Positions 1-4,750 of a stretch of DNA of 6,364 nt are shown here, piece after piece. Numbering within the stretch: position 1 is the stretch's first letter; every line of letters starts with the position of its first letter. Under the pieces are notes generated by a model. It saw only the letters and a program-made list of their open reading frames with translations, ran no database searches and had not been told where the DNA came from. This DNA is from UBA8516 sp964434855 (GTDB lineage: Archaea > Thermoproteota > Nitrososphaeria > Nitrososphaerales > Nitrosopumilaceae), in NCBI GenBank assembly GCA_964434855.1, contig CAYSWR010000050.1:1-6364 (forward strand), read 5' to 3'. Position numbers and translations under genes: made by a program.

Positions 1-343
1 TCATTGATGTGAGAATCTTCTTCTTTTCTTTGTTACTAAGCGCCTCTAAAATTGCTTTGACAAGAAATTTATCCTTGATGGTTAACCATTCCTTATCCAT
101 CTCTTTAGATTTTTCTAAAGTACAGATATTGTTAAGAATCGTTTTTTCTAATGCTATAGCAGCTAAACCAAAAAGTTCTCTTAAAACGTTGTCTAGTTTT
201 GGGAAATCCTCTACTGCCTGACTCAACGGTATGCCGTATTTTTCAAATAATCTTTTCTCTATTTTTTGTAGAGTCTTTTCGCCCAAATTGTCTTTGATTA
301 TGTTCCCTGTAGACTTTGATGGTAAGTTATCCACGCCTGACAT
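1..343 (-). CDS. Partial protein of unknown function, possible transcriptional regulator (N-terminus only)
   Basis: This reading frame is open from ATG 343 on the minus strand to the left edge, giving 114 codons of a gene whose 3' end is missing. The visible part is soluble, charged and probably all-helical. It begins MSGVDNLPSKSTGNIIKDNL, continues with a segment around residues 20-60 ending near LDNVLRELFG, and reaches a lysine-rich stretch (NKEKKKIL) at the window edge. No catalytic or metal motif is visible. From memory it resembles thaumarchaeal proteins that place a helical N-terminal domain before a winged helix and are annotated as regulators, but the DNA-binding part would lie outside the window, so this is inference. 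A second in-frame ATG lies two codons upstream at 349, directly after an in-frame TAA. I prefer 343 because a TATA-like box is centred about 27 nt upstream of it. The gene is 76 bp downstream of the orphan on the same strand. Confidence is high that it is coding and low for function. Confidence 0.72.
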   Translation of the reverse strand, partial: MSGVDNLPSKSTGNIIKDNLGEKTLQKIEKRLFEKYGIPLSQAVEDFPKLDNVLRELFGLAAIALEKTILNNICTLEKSKEMDKEWLTIKDKFLVKAILEALSNKEKKKILTSM

Positions 344-366
344 ACGCATTTACTCTTCATTTGGTG

Positions 367-374
367 ATTATATG
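367..374 (-). promoter_or_regulatory. Candidate TATA box for the partial left-edge gene
   Basis: On the minus strand the word CATATAAT is centred near 370, about 27 nt upstream of ATG 343. That is the archaeal TATA-to-start distance expected for a leaderless transcript. The element supports start 343 over the in-frame ATG at 349. It lies in the 76-bp gap after the orphan gene, so the left-edge gene may be transcribed independently. It was identified by eye only. Confidence 0.4.
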
Positions 375-398
375 TTCGAGTATTGTCAACTCTGGAAA

Positions 399-417
399 TA
401 CACCTTTCATGGGTGTA
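399..417 (-). other. Short inverted repeat directly after the orphan gene stop
   Basis: TACACC (399-404) and GGTGTA (412-417) form a 6-bp stem with a 7-nt loop, beginning 3 nt beyond the stop codon of the 309-residue orphan on the minus strand. Only a short T run follows, so it is a poor terminator by the archaeal T-tract rule. It could instead be an operator upstream of the TATA-like box of the left-edge gene. Chance occurrence cannot be excluded. Confidence 0.3.
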
Positions 418-419
418 CT

Positions 420-1349
420 TCAAGTGGGATTGGCAGGCTGTGCAAGTTCTTCAAGTATACCATTTACAAATCTTCGATATTTGGTCTTACCAATCTCAGT
501 TTTTGCTATTTTTGATACATGAATCCTAAGATTACTGTCTTTTTCCACACACAACTTGAGCGTATTGTAATGTGTTAATACTGTAGAGTCATTTTGTTCA
601 AATGTAATTTTATTTAATAATCTTGTCCCAGTTTCAATTCTGATCTTTAAAGGCATCTTTGGAAAACAATACTGTAATATGCTACCAATAATTTTTTGAT
701 GACTCTCACCAATTAGAACTGGAATTCTAAACTTTGGCATTTCAGATAGTGTTTTAACAATTTCTTGTAGTGGGTCATCAGAATCCATGCAATATTTTGT
801 CACAAGTGGAATGAATTGAGAGAATGTAATGTCATCAAATTTGTAAGGGAATTTAAGATTGCGACTTGCTTCCAGTGCTGACTCTGTTATGAGAAAGAGC
901 AGTCCTAAAGGATCTCTGGTTACACGTCTGTTATAGTGTAGTGGATAATTTACAAACATTTGATTTAGTCTAGACAGCGTATTGGCTAAGACAAGACTTC
1001 GTTGATAACCAGCTTTCATCTTTCTTGATATCTTGAGAACAACTAAAAGATACAAGAGATAATTTTTTACACTTACATTATTTGGCAGGCTCTTGGTCTC
1101 AAATTCATTTGTAAACCTCTCTATGATCTTCAGAATTCTTTCTTGTTTGTTCATCCTGTGTAGTTCTGATCTTTTATTATCGCTAGATGTTACATCTTTT
1201 GCAAATTCATCAGATGACTGAGATTTCTGGTTGGATGGAAACAGCGACTTTCCTTGTTTGAGTATGTTCAAAATATTATTAATTTGTCTACGACTGTTCT
1301 TAGATGAACCTAGCAAAGATTCAACAGATTTTATCAAATCCTCAGACAT
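420..1349 (-). CDS. Hypothetical 309-residue basic, mostly helical protein
   Basis: This is a complete frame from ATG 1349 to TGA 420. I do not recognise the family. Residues 1-31 look helical. Residues about 32-62 are a serine, lysine and aspartate-rich low-complexity linker. Residues 66-309 appear to form a helical domain with many Lys and Arg residues. A hydrophobic stretch at about 97-107 (NYLLYLLVVLK) is too short and isolated to be a convincing membrane helix. Landmarks include YNRRVTRDPLGLLFLITESA (about 139-158), the proline-containing segments near 205-232, and the basic end KTKYRRFVNGILEELAQ. No signal peptide, cysteine cluster, Walker motif or nuclease motif is seen. The two cysteine-containing patches (YCMD, YCFP) are not spaced like a zinc site. 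The long uninterrupted frame in an AT-rich genome, together with the inverted repeat at its 5' end, supports a real gene. It may be a lineage-specific archaeal protein. The 5' leader shows no strong Shine-Dalgarno sequence. Confidence 0.82.
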   Translation of the reverse strand: MSEDLIKSVESLLGSSKNSRRQINNILNILKQGKSLFPSNQKSQSSDEFAKDVTSSDNKRSELHRMNKQERILKIIERFTNEFETKSLPNNVSVKNYLLYLLVVLKISRKMKAGYQRSLVLANTLSRLNQMFVNYPLHYNRRVTRDPLGLLFLITESALEASRNLKFPYKFDDITFSQFIPLVTKYCMDSDDPLQEIVKTLSEMPKFRIPVLIGESHQKIIGSILQYCFPKMPLKIRIETGTRLLNKITFEQNDSTVLTHYNTLKLCVEKDSNLRIHVSKIAKTEIGKTKYRRFVNGILEELAQPANPT

Positions 1350-1354
1350 GCCTT

Positions 1355-1396
1355 ATTGCAAACAAAATGGTATTTGATGTTTATTTTGTTTGAAAT
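1355..1396. promoter_or_regulatory. Near-perfect 14-bp inverted repeat at the orphan promoter (candidate operator)
   Basis: ATTGCAAACAAAAT (1355-1368) and ATTTTGTTTGAAAT (1383-1396) are reverse complements at 13 of 14 positions, including 10 consecutive perfect pairs. They are separated by 14 bp. The element begins 5 bp upstream of ATG 1349 and covers the interval where the TATA box and transcription start of the orphan should lie. The centre-to-centre distance of the arms is 28 bp, a little under three helical turns. The position suggests a site for a dimeric repressor, possibly autoregulatory. Function is inferred. Confidence 0.5.
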
Positions 1397-1502
1397 TTGT
1401 AAAATCAAAACCAATAAAACTAAAGTAAATCACAATCTGGATAAAAATGGGTCTGGCTATATGGTATTAATAGTTCGATTCTAAAATCATGAATTAATCT
1501 AC

Positions 1503-1516
1503 ATTTATCGATAAAT
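1503..1516. repeat. Perfect 14-bp palindrome
   Basis: ATTTATCGATAAAT reads identically on both strands. It sits near the middle of the divergent intergenic region, just before the pair of TTTAAGAAAA repeats. It could be a regulator site. In sequence this AT-rich, a chance palindrome is also plausible. Confidence 0.35.
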
Positions 1517-1519
1517 TAT

Positions 1520-1549
1520 TTTAAGAAAAAGAGATTTAATTTAAGAAAA
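1520..1549. repeat. Two direct copies of TTTAAGAAAA, 20-bp period
   Basis: The 10-mer TTTAAGAAAA occurs at 1520-1529 and again at 1540-1549. The start-to-start distance of 20 bp is close to two helical turns, so both copies would face the same side of the helix. Each copy also contains a TATA-like core. Function is unknown. Confidence 0.35.
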
Positions 1550-1680
1550 CAGTAATTTCCAAAAATGGCACATACGTTTAATATTTACTAAATGAAAATC
1601 CCCGCTCTGGGAAATAACTGTTGGTAAATTGGATTAATTGTAAAAATAGAGAAAGATTTCACTTTGGCTGTTATGATAAT

Positions 1681-1690
1681 AACTATAATG
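1681..1690 (+). promoter_or_regulatory. Candidate TATA box for the small membrane protein
   Basis: AACTATAATG is the best TATA-like word upstream of ATG 1736. A start about 26 nt downstream would give a leader of roughly 25 nt. That leader would contain a five-codon mini-frame (ATG 1714 to TGA 1728). A weaker alternative, CTTTTATGG near 1710-1718, would give a leaderless or nearly leaderless transcript. Confidence 0.3.
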
Positions 1691-1735
1691 TTTTCTTTTG
1701 GGCATCTTGCTTTTATGGAAACAATTTGAAAAGAT

Positions 1736-2149
1736 ATGAATAGAAATAAAAAATTTATTCTCATTTTTTTTCTAGTATCATTTTCATTTGGAATCTCAAG
1801 TGTGATTGTATTTCACATTACAGGGAAACCTGAATTGCAGCTTCTTGCACGTCTTATGGGTTCTGCATTTTTCATGTATGTATATTTCTATACTAGTTCA
1901 ATGATAAAAAAACAGGATAAAATGATTAAAGATTCAGACGGATTCTTGCAATCTCCATTTGATCCGTCTATACTGAAACTGTTGCTGCTGCTTTTTGTTG
2001 GAGGATGGACAATATATTCAGTCATGGATTACTTTGGTCTTAATTATGTTGACTGGATACTTGTATACACAGTGGGTATTGTCACAGTACCAATTGCTTT
2101 TGGAGTACTGCCGTTATGGATCAAAGACAACAAGTGGAAACGCAAATAA
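1736..2149 (+). CDS. Small four-helix integral membrane protein, function unknown
   Basis: This is a complete 137-residue frame ending in TAA. The sequence shows four hydrophobic segments: about 7-29 (starting FILIFFLVSF), 35-56 (through MGSAFFMYVYFY), 79-98 (LKLLLLLFVGGWTIYSVMDY) and 105-128 (VDWILVYTVGIVTVPIAFGV). A charged loop, KKQDKMIKDSDG (about 58-69), separates helices 2 and 3. The N-terminus (MNRNKK) and C-terminus (KDNKWKRK) are both strongly basic, and the loop between helices 2 and 3 is also rich in lysine. By the positive-inside rule both ends should be cytoplasmic, which fits an even number of helices. No transporter, protease or redox motif is visible and I do not recognise the family. 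No Shine-Dalgarno sequence is apparent before the start. The gene stands alone, facing the antiporter gene across a 313-bp convergent gap. Confidence 0.78.
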   Translation: MNRNKKFILIFFLVSFSFGISSVIVFHITGKPELQLLARLMGSAFFMYVYFYTSSMIKKQDKMIKDSDGFLQSPFDPSILKLLLLLFVGGWTIYSVMDYFGLNYVDWILVYTVGIVTVPIAFGVLPLWIKDNKWKRK

Positions 2150-2163
2150 CAGAAAATACCAAC

Positions 2164-2186
2164 ACCTATCAGAAGGTTTGATTTTT
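2164..2186 (+). terminator. Weak hairpin plus T tract after the membrane protein gene
   Basis: ACCT (2164-2167) and AGGT (2174-2177) can form a small stem. It is followed by TTGATTTTT, a T5 run at 2182-2186, starting 32 nt after the stop codon. Archaeal termination depends mainly on T runs, so this is a reasonable candidate. A second small hairpin (CTACC-TTT-GGTAG, 2210-2222) with a short T run at 2233-2236 lies further downstream. Confidence 0.35.
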
Positions 2187-2279
2187 ACAATTTAGGATCT
2201 TCATTTTATCTACCTTTGGTAGCGCAGCACAGTTTTATTGAAAAAGAGAAAAAATTCAAAATTAATTCACAATAATAGT

Positions 2280-2343
2280 TAGGCAAACAGATTCACATGA
2301 TGCTAGGATCTGAATCCTAACAAGAGATCGTTCCACTTGCCTA
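2280..2343. repeat. Nested inverted repeats, possible structured RNA
   Basis: TAGGCAA (2280-2286) and TTGCCTA (2337-2343) are perfect 7-bp complements enclosing about 50 nt. Inside lies a second perfect pair, TAGGAT and ATCCTA with a 4-nt CTGA loop (2304-2319). The outer pair has the length of a tRNA acceptor stem, but no D or T arm consensus is present on either strand. The element could be a structured transcript or only chance pairing. Confidence 0.3.
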
Positions 2344-2445
2344 TCTACATACTACGTTTTACTGACTACAAAGGAACAGGATGATTCTCACAAATCACAT
2401 AGGCGCAATATGATAGTCAGGATATTTTTTAGCCATTTAGTAAGC

Positions 2446-2462
2446 AAAAAAAGATTAAAAAA
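2446..2462 (-). terminator. Double oligo-T terminator for the antiporter gene
   Basis: Read on the minus strand, a T6 run begins immediately after the antiporter stop codon (2463-2465) and is followed a few bases later by a T7 run. On the plus strand these are the A runs at 2457-2462 and 2446-2452. Consecutive T tracts directly downstream of a stop are the usual signal for intrinsic termination by archaeal RNA polymerase. Confidence 0.6.
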
Positions 2463-3554
2463 TTATAAGGGATTTACCAGGTGTTTGTCACCAACTTTCT
2501 CAGTTTCACTCTCTGTAACTTTGCTACTTTCACTTAATTTTGCTTTGATGATAAATGGTCTGGCTAATAATGGGGCTAGTATGGTAGTCACAAAACCGAT
2601 TGCAACTGCAATGGAAAAAAGGCTGGTGTCTAATATTCCAACACTGAGTCCTATTGCTGCTATGGCAAGCTCCATCATTCCCCTTCCATTCATCAAAGTT
2701 CCTATGGCAAGACTGTCATTATTGGAAAACTTGGAAATCTTTGCTCCAACGAATCCGCTTCCAATTTTAGTAGTTATGGCAACAGCTAGTAATGCAACAA
2801 AGAGTGGGATATAGTCAACTATGGACTTTGCATTAAACTCTATACCAATAAATCCGAAAAAGAGCGGCGCAAAGAAACCAAACGTAAGGCCAGAAACTAT
2901 GCCATAAGCACGATTAGACTCTTTTTTTGGTAACAGTTTCTTGCCGAAAATAAGACTGGCAAAGAAGACTGAAATAAATGCTCCAACCTTAATCGCAGAA
3001 ACTCCAATCTTGGTAACATCCAAGTGAGAATCTCCATTTACAGACAGTGGTACTATTATTACAAGTATTGCTAAAGCTATGATGTCGTTGATGACCGCAG
3101 CTGTCATCACGGTATTTCCTATCTTGCTTTTCAAAATTCCAAATTCCATTAGTACCATGGCGCTTACAGGAAGTGCAGTAATGGACAAAAGTAGTCCCAT
3201 GAAGATGGACTGTACAGTTGATAATCCAAATAAAGATGCGACTTGACTTCCAGTCAGAAATGGAACAGTAAAAGCTATTAGCGAAATTATCACTGCTGAT
3301 TTGCTAGCCTTTTTAATTTCTCTGAGATCCATTTCAAGTCCTGCAACAACCATTAGGAAAAATACTGCAACACTACCAAGTACGTTAAGACTTTCATCTG
3401 TGTGTATGATACCAAATAGTGTAGGTCCCAGAATCATCCCTGCTAGGATCTCACCAACTAAGGCTGGCTGTTTCATCCTACGGAACACTTGCCCTAGAAT
3501 TCTAGCTGATGCTAGAATGACAATAATGTTCAATAAAATGTGCATTATTTCCAT
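2463..3554 (-). CDS. Na+(K+)/H+ antiporter, monovalent cation:proton antiporter family (CPA2-like)
   Basis: This 363-residue membrane protein should exchange protons for Na+ or K+ at the cytoplasmic membrane, supporting pH and salt homeostasis. It is hydrophobic throughout, with about 11-13 helices. Family landmarks include QPALVGEILAGMILGP (29-44), typical of KefB/NapA-like exchangers; the TALPVSA segment (126-132), matching the broken helix 4; the ion-site pair Asn156-Asp157 in VINDIIALAIL; and NGRGMMEL (289-296), with Arg291 and Glu295, in the C-terminal half. The Asn-Asp pair, in place of Asp-Asp, is usually linked to electroneutral exchange; this is inferred. After the last helix there is only a short charged tail (about 338-363) and no RCK/TrkA-N domain, so ligand gating of the KefC type is not expected. 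Start ATG 3554 is chosen as the first in-frame Met; Met4 (3545) is an alternative. Known family members are usually about 380-430 residues when lacking an RCK domain, so this one is compact but looks complete. Confidence 0.93.
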   Translation of the reverse strand: MEIMHILLNIIVILASARILGQVFRRMKQPALVGEILAGMILGPTLFGIIHTDESLNVLGSVAVFFLMVVAGLEMDLREIKKASKSAVIISLIAFTVPFLTGSQVASLFGLSTVQSIFMGLLLSITALPVSAMVLMEFGILKSKIGNTVMTAAVINDIIALAILVIIVPLSVNGDSHLDVTKIGVSAIKVGAFISVFFASLIFGKKLLPKKESNRAYGIVSGLTFGFFAPLFFGFIGIEFNAKSIVDYIPLFVALLAVAITTKIGSGFVGAKISKFSNNDSLAIGTLMNGRGMMELAIAAIGLSVGILDTSLFSIAVAIGFVTTILAPLLARPFIIKAKLSESSKVTESETEKVGDKHLVNPL

Positions 3555-3577
3555 ATGCTCAAAAGGTCTGAATTCTT

Positions 3578-3590
3578 CAGTAAATCAGTT
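3578..3590 (-). promoter_or_regulatory. Weak TATA-like region for the antiporter gene
   Basis: On the minus strand the word GATTTACTG is centred about 28 nt upstream of ATG 3554, the right place for a leaderless transcript. The match to an archaeal TATA box is weak. It overlaps the TAAATCAGTT word that recurs at 3679-3688, in the promoter of the divergent microprotein gene. Confidence 0.25.
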
Positions 3591-3676
3591 TGTCCGTTCT
3601 AAAACTTACTTACAGAAAAGTCAAGTCATCGTAGAATATGAGGCGATTTTATACTCCTTAGTCTAGTTTCAAGAAA

Positions 3677-3684
3677 TTTAAATC
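3677..3684 (+). promoter_or_regulatory. Strong TATA box for the zinc-ribbon microprotein
   Basis: TTTAAATC, preceded by the purine-rich stretch AAGAAA (3671-3676) as expected of a BRE, is centred at about 3680. The start codon at 3707 lies 27 nt downstream, so the transcript would be leaderless. This argues against the longer in-frame start at 3692, which would fall upstream of the transcription start. Confidence 0.55.
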
Positions 3685-3706
3685 AGTTGATATGATTAAT
3701 GGTTAC

Positions 3707-3817
3707 ATGCAAGGTTTATGCCATGCCTGCCTTACATCAAACGTTGAACTTGTGATAGATAAGGGCCAGATAATATGCCGCTCATGTTTTGAAAAGAAAC
3801 AAACAAAAAAAGACTAA
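3707..3817 (+). CDS. 36-residue CxxC/CxxC zinc-ribbon microprotein
   Basis: This short frame runs from ATG 3707 to TAA 3815-3817. It begins MQGLCHACLTSNVELV and includes ICRSCFEKK. Two CxxC knuckles, Cys5-x-x-Cys8 and Cys24-x-x-Cys27, are separated by 15 residues, a spacing suited to a single four-cysteine zinc ribbon; His6 is between the first pair. The predicted fold is a beta hairpin (VELVIDKGQIIC) between the knuckles, followed by a lysine-rich tail. An in-frame ATG at 3692 would add five residues, but the TATA box placement favours 3707. The coding reality is supported by the well-formed metal site, the strong upstream promoter and the gene-to-gene spacing (27 bp to the kinase). Role is unknown. 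Such ribbons bind nucleic acid or protein partners, or act as small adaptors; none of this can be read from the sequence. The gene would be missed by annotation with a length cutoff. Confidence 0.72.
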   Translation: MQGLCHACLTSNVELVIDKGQIICRSCFEKKQTKKD

Positions 3818-3824
3818 ATTTGAA
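3814..3824 (+). promoter_or_regulatory. TATA-like element overlapping the microprotein stop, before the PfkB kinase
   Basis: CTAAATTTGAA includes the TAA stop of the microprotein and is centred 27 nt upstream of ATG 3845. No Shine-Dalgarno sequence precedes that ATG. An independent leaderless transcript for the kinase is therefore possible, in addition to read-through from the microprotein promoter. Confidence 0.35.
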
Positions 3825-3844
3825 CCACCTTTGCAAGAAATTGG

Positions 3845-4720
3845 ATGAAGATTGCCATATTTTCACATTGTACTATCGATGAAATATCTAGAGATGGAAC
3901 GCTAGTTCAAACAGCAGGTGGTCCTGCATGTTATTGCGGTTTAACTGCAAGGAATATGAAATTTGATGTAGATTTTCACACAAAGATAGGCCATGACTTT
4001 ACTCATAAGGAACTTCTTGAAAAAAATAAGATCTTCATACCTCAAAGATCGATTGTTGATGTTCCAACTACAAGATTTTTACTTGAAATTTCAGGAACAG
4101 ACAGAAATCTTTACCTAAAAACAAAATGTTTGCCAATAGAATATGAAAAATCTGACGCTGATGGTTGCATTATTAGTCCAGTCTTTGATGAGATATCATT
4201 TGAAACACTAGAAAAGATAAAAAAAGATTTCAGATTCATTTTACTTGATCCACAAGGATTTCTGCGAAGAACAGATGACAAAAACAAAATTTATCTTGAA
4301 AGAACGGAAATGAATCTGTCAAAAATTTCTGCAATCAAAGTTGATGTAGACGAAGCCTTTTCCTTGACAGGTCAAAACGGGAAAGACGCAATGATATCTT
4401 TACAAAAAAAAGGTGTTGAACATGTCATGCTTACAAACAAGCGTGAAATCACAGTACTTGTTAAAGATAAACTGTATTTTCTGACAATTCCAAACATGCA
4501 AGTTTATGATACTACTGGAGTTGGTGACATTTTTTGTGCAACATTTGCTTGTACGTTTCTAAAAGAAAAGGACTTTTTTTGGGCAATGTGCTTTGCAGTA
4601 GGTTCTGCACAAGCAGCACTTGAAACAAAAGCGACGGGTCTAGACAAAATTCCACATCGGGGCGCAATTGAAACAAACGCGTCATATCTGTATAACCTGG
4701 TAAAGTATACTCAGATCTAG
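3845..4720 (+). CDS. PfkB/ribokinase-family carbohydrate or nucleoside kinase
   Basis: This 291-residue protein should transfer a phosphate, usually from ATP, to a sugar, nucleoside or related alcohol in the cytoplasm. Diagnostic features are Asp12 in HCTIDEI near the N-terminus (substrate-binding position), the glycine pair Gly25-Gly26 in AGGPACYCG (hinge and substrate motif), and the anion-hole signature DTTGVGD (222-228), with Asp228 as the expected catalytic base. The usual NxxE magnesium/phosphate motif appears as Asp167-Val-Asp-Glu170 (KVDVDEA), so Asn is replaced by Asp. Length and motif order fit the short archaeal PfkB branch. The lid between strands (about 65-100) looks minimal. Substrate cannot be decided; nucleoside kinase, sugar kinase and other PfkB roles are all open. 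The gene follows the microprotein by 27 bp and precedes the NAD kinase by 30 bp on the same strand. ATG 3845 is supported by the TATA-like element 27 nt upstream. Confidence 0.9.
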   Translation: MKIAIFSHCTIDEISRDGTLVQTAGGPACYCGLTARNMKFDVDFHTKIGHDFTHKELLEKNKIFIPQRSIVDVPTTRFLLEISGTDRNLYLKTKCLPIEYEKSDADGCIISPVFDEISFETLEKIKKDFRFILLDPQGFLRRTDDKNKIYLERTEMNLSKISAIKVDVDEAFSLTGQNGKDAMISLQKKGVEHVMLTNKREITVLVKDKLYFLTIPNMQVYDTTGVGDIFCATFACTFLKEKDFFWAMCFAVGSAQAALETKATGLDKIPHRGAIETNASYLYNLVKYTQI

Positions 4721-4721
4721 A

Positions 4722-4730
4722 CTTTTATTG
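4722..4730 (+). promoter_or_regulatory. TATA-like element before the NAD kinase
   Basis: CTTTTATTG lies in the 30-bp gap after the kinase stop (TAG 4718-4720) and is centred about 25 nt upstream of ATG 4751, again a leaderless arrangement. It repeats the pattern seen at the preceding two genes. Flanking CAGATC (4712-4717) and GATCTG (4741-4746) form a 6-bp inverted repeat around it. Confidence 0.35.
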
Positions 4731-4750
4731 TACAAAACCTGATCTGTTTT

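Larger units (their letters stand above)
1350..1735. other. Intergenic region of 386 bp between divergent genes
   Basis: This stretch separates the minus-strand orphan from the plus-strand membrane protein and is very AT-rich. Frames longer than about a dozen codons starting with ATG are not apparent; the small ones at 1566 and 1592 stop after 8 and 11 codons. Apart from the orphan's inverted repeat, it contains a perfect 14-bp palindrome at 1503-1516 and a 10-bp direct repeat with a 20-bp period at 1520-1549. I see no tRNA or other recognisable RNA gene. Confidence 0.6.
2150..2462. other. Convergent intergenic region of 313 bp
   Basis: This interval lies between the 3' ends of the membrane protein gene (+) and the antiporter gene (-). 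It contains candidate terminators at both ends and a nested inverted-repeat element at 2280-2343. No open frame of credible length was found on either strand, and no tRNA passes inspection. Its size is large for a purely terminating convergent gap in a compact archaeal genome, so a small RNA is possible. Confidence 0.5.

Noticed and set aside
366..390. Bacterial-type promoter (TTGACA and TATAAT on the minus strand)
   Set aside because: The spacing is 11 nt instead of about 17, and the gene content points to an archaeon; the TATAAT part is better read as an archaeal TATA box.
9..515. Plus-strand open frames at 9-221, 231-515 and 316-522
   Set aside because: They are antisense to the left-edge gene or cross from it into the end of the orphan gene, with no protein-like features; the minus-strand frames explain the region.
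1995..2195. Second plus-strand frame overlapping the membrane protein gene
   Set aside because: It is out of frame with the four-helix protein, whose helix pattern and charged ends look genuine.
2280..2343. tRNA gene suggested by a 7-bp acceptor-like stem
   Set aside because: Neither strand has a D arm, an anticodon arm with 5-bp stem and 7-nt loop, or a GTTCRANNC T loop; the inner hairpin has only a 4-nt loop.
2297..2365. C/D box small RNA (ATGATGC and CTGA words)
   Set aside because: The C box has a mismatch, the spacing from C to the first CTGA is only 6 nt, and no convincing C'/D' pair exists.
2410..3666. Plus-strand open frames at 2410-2814 and 3301-3666
   Set aside because: Both are largely antisense to the antiporter, whose family motifs are clear.
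3692..3706. Longer start for the microprotein (ATG 3692)
   Set aside because: It lies about 12 nt after the centre of the TATA box, upstream of the expected transcription start.
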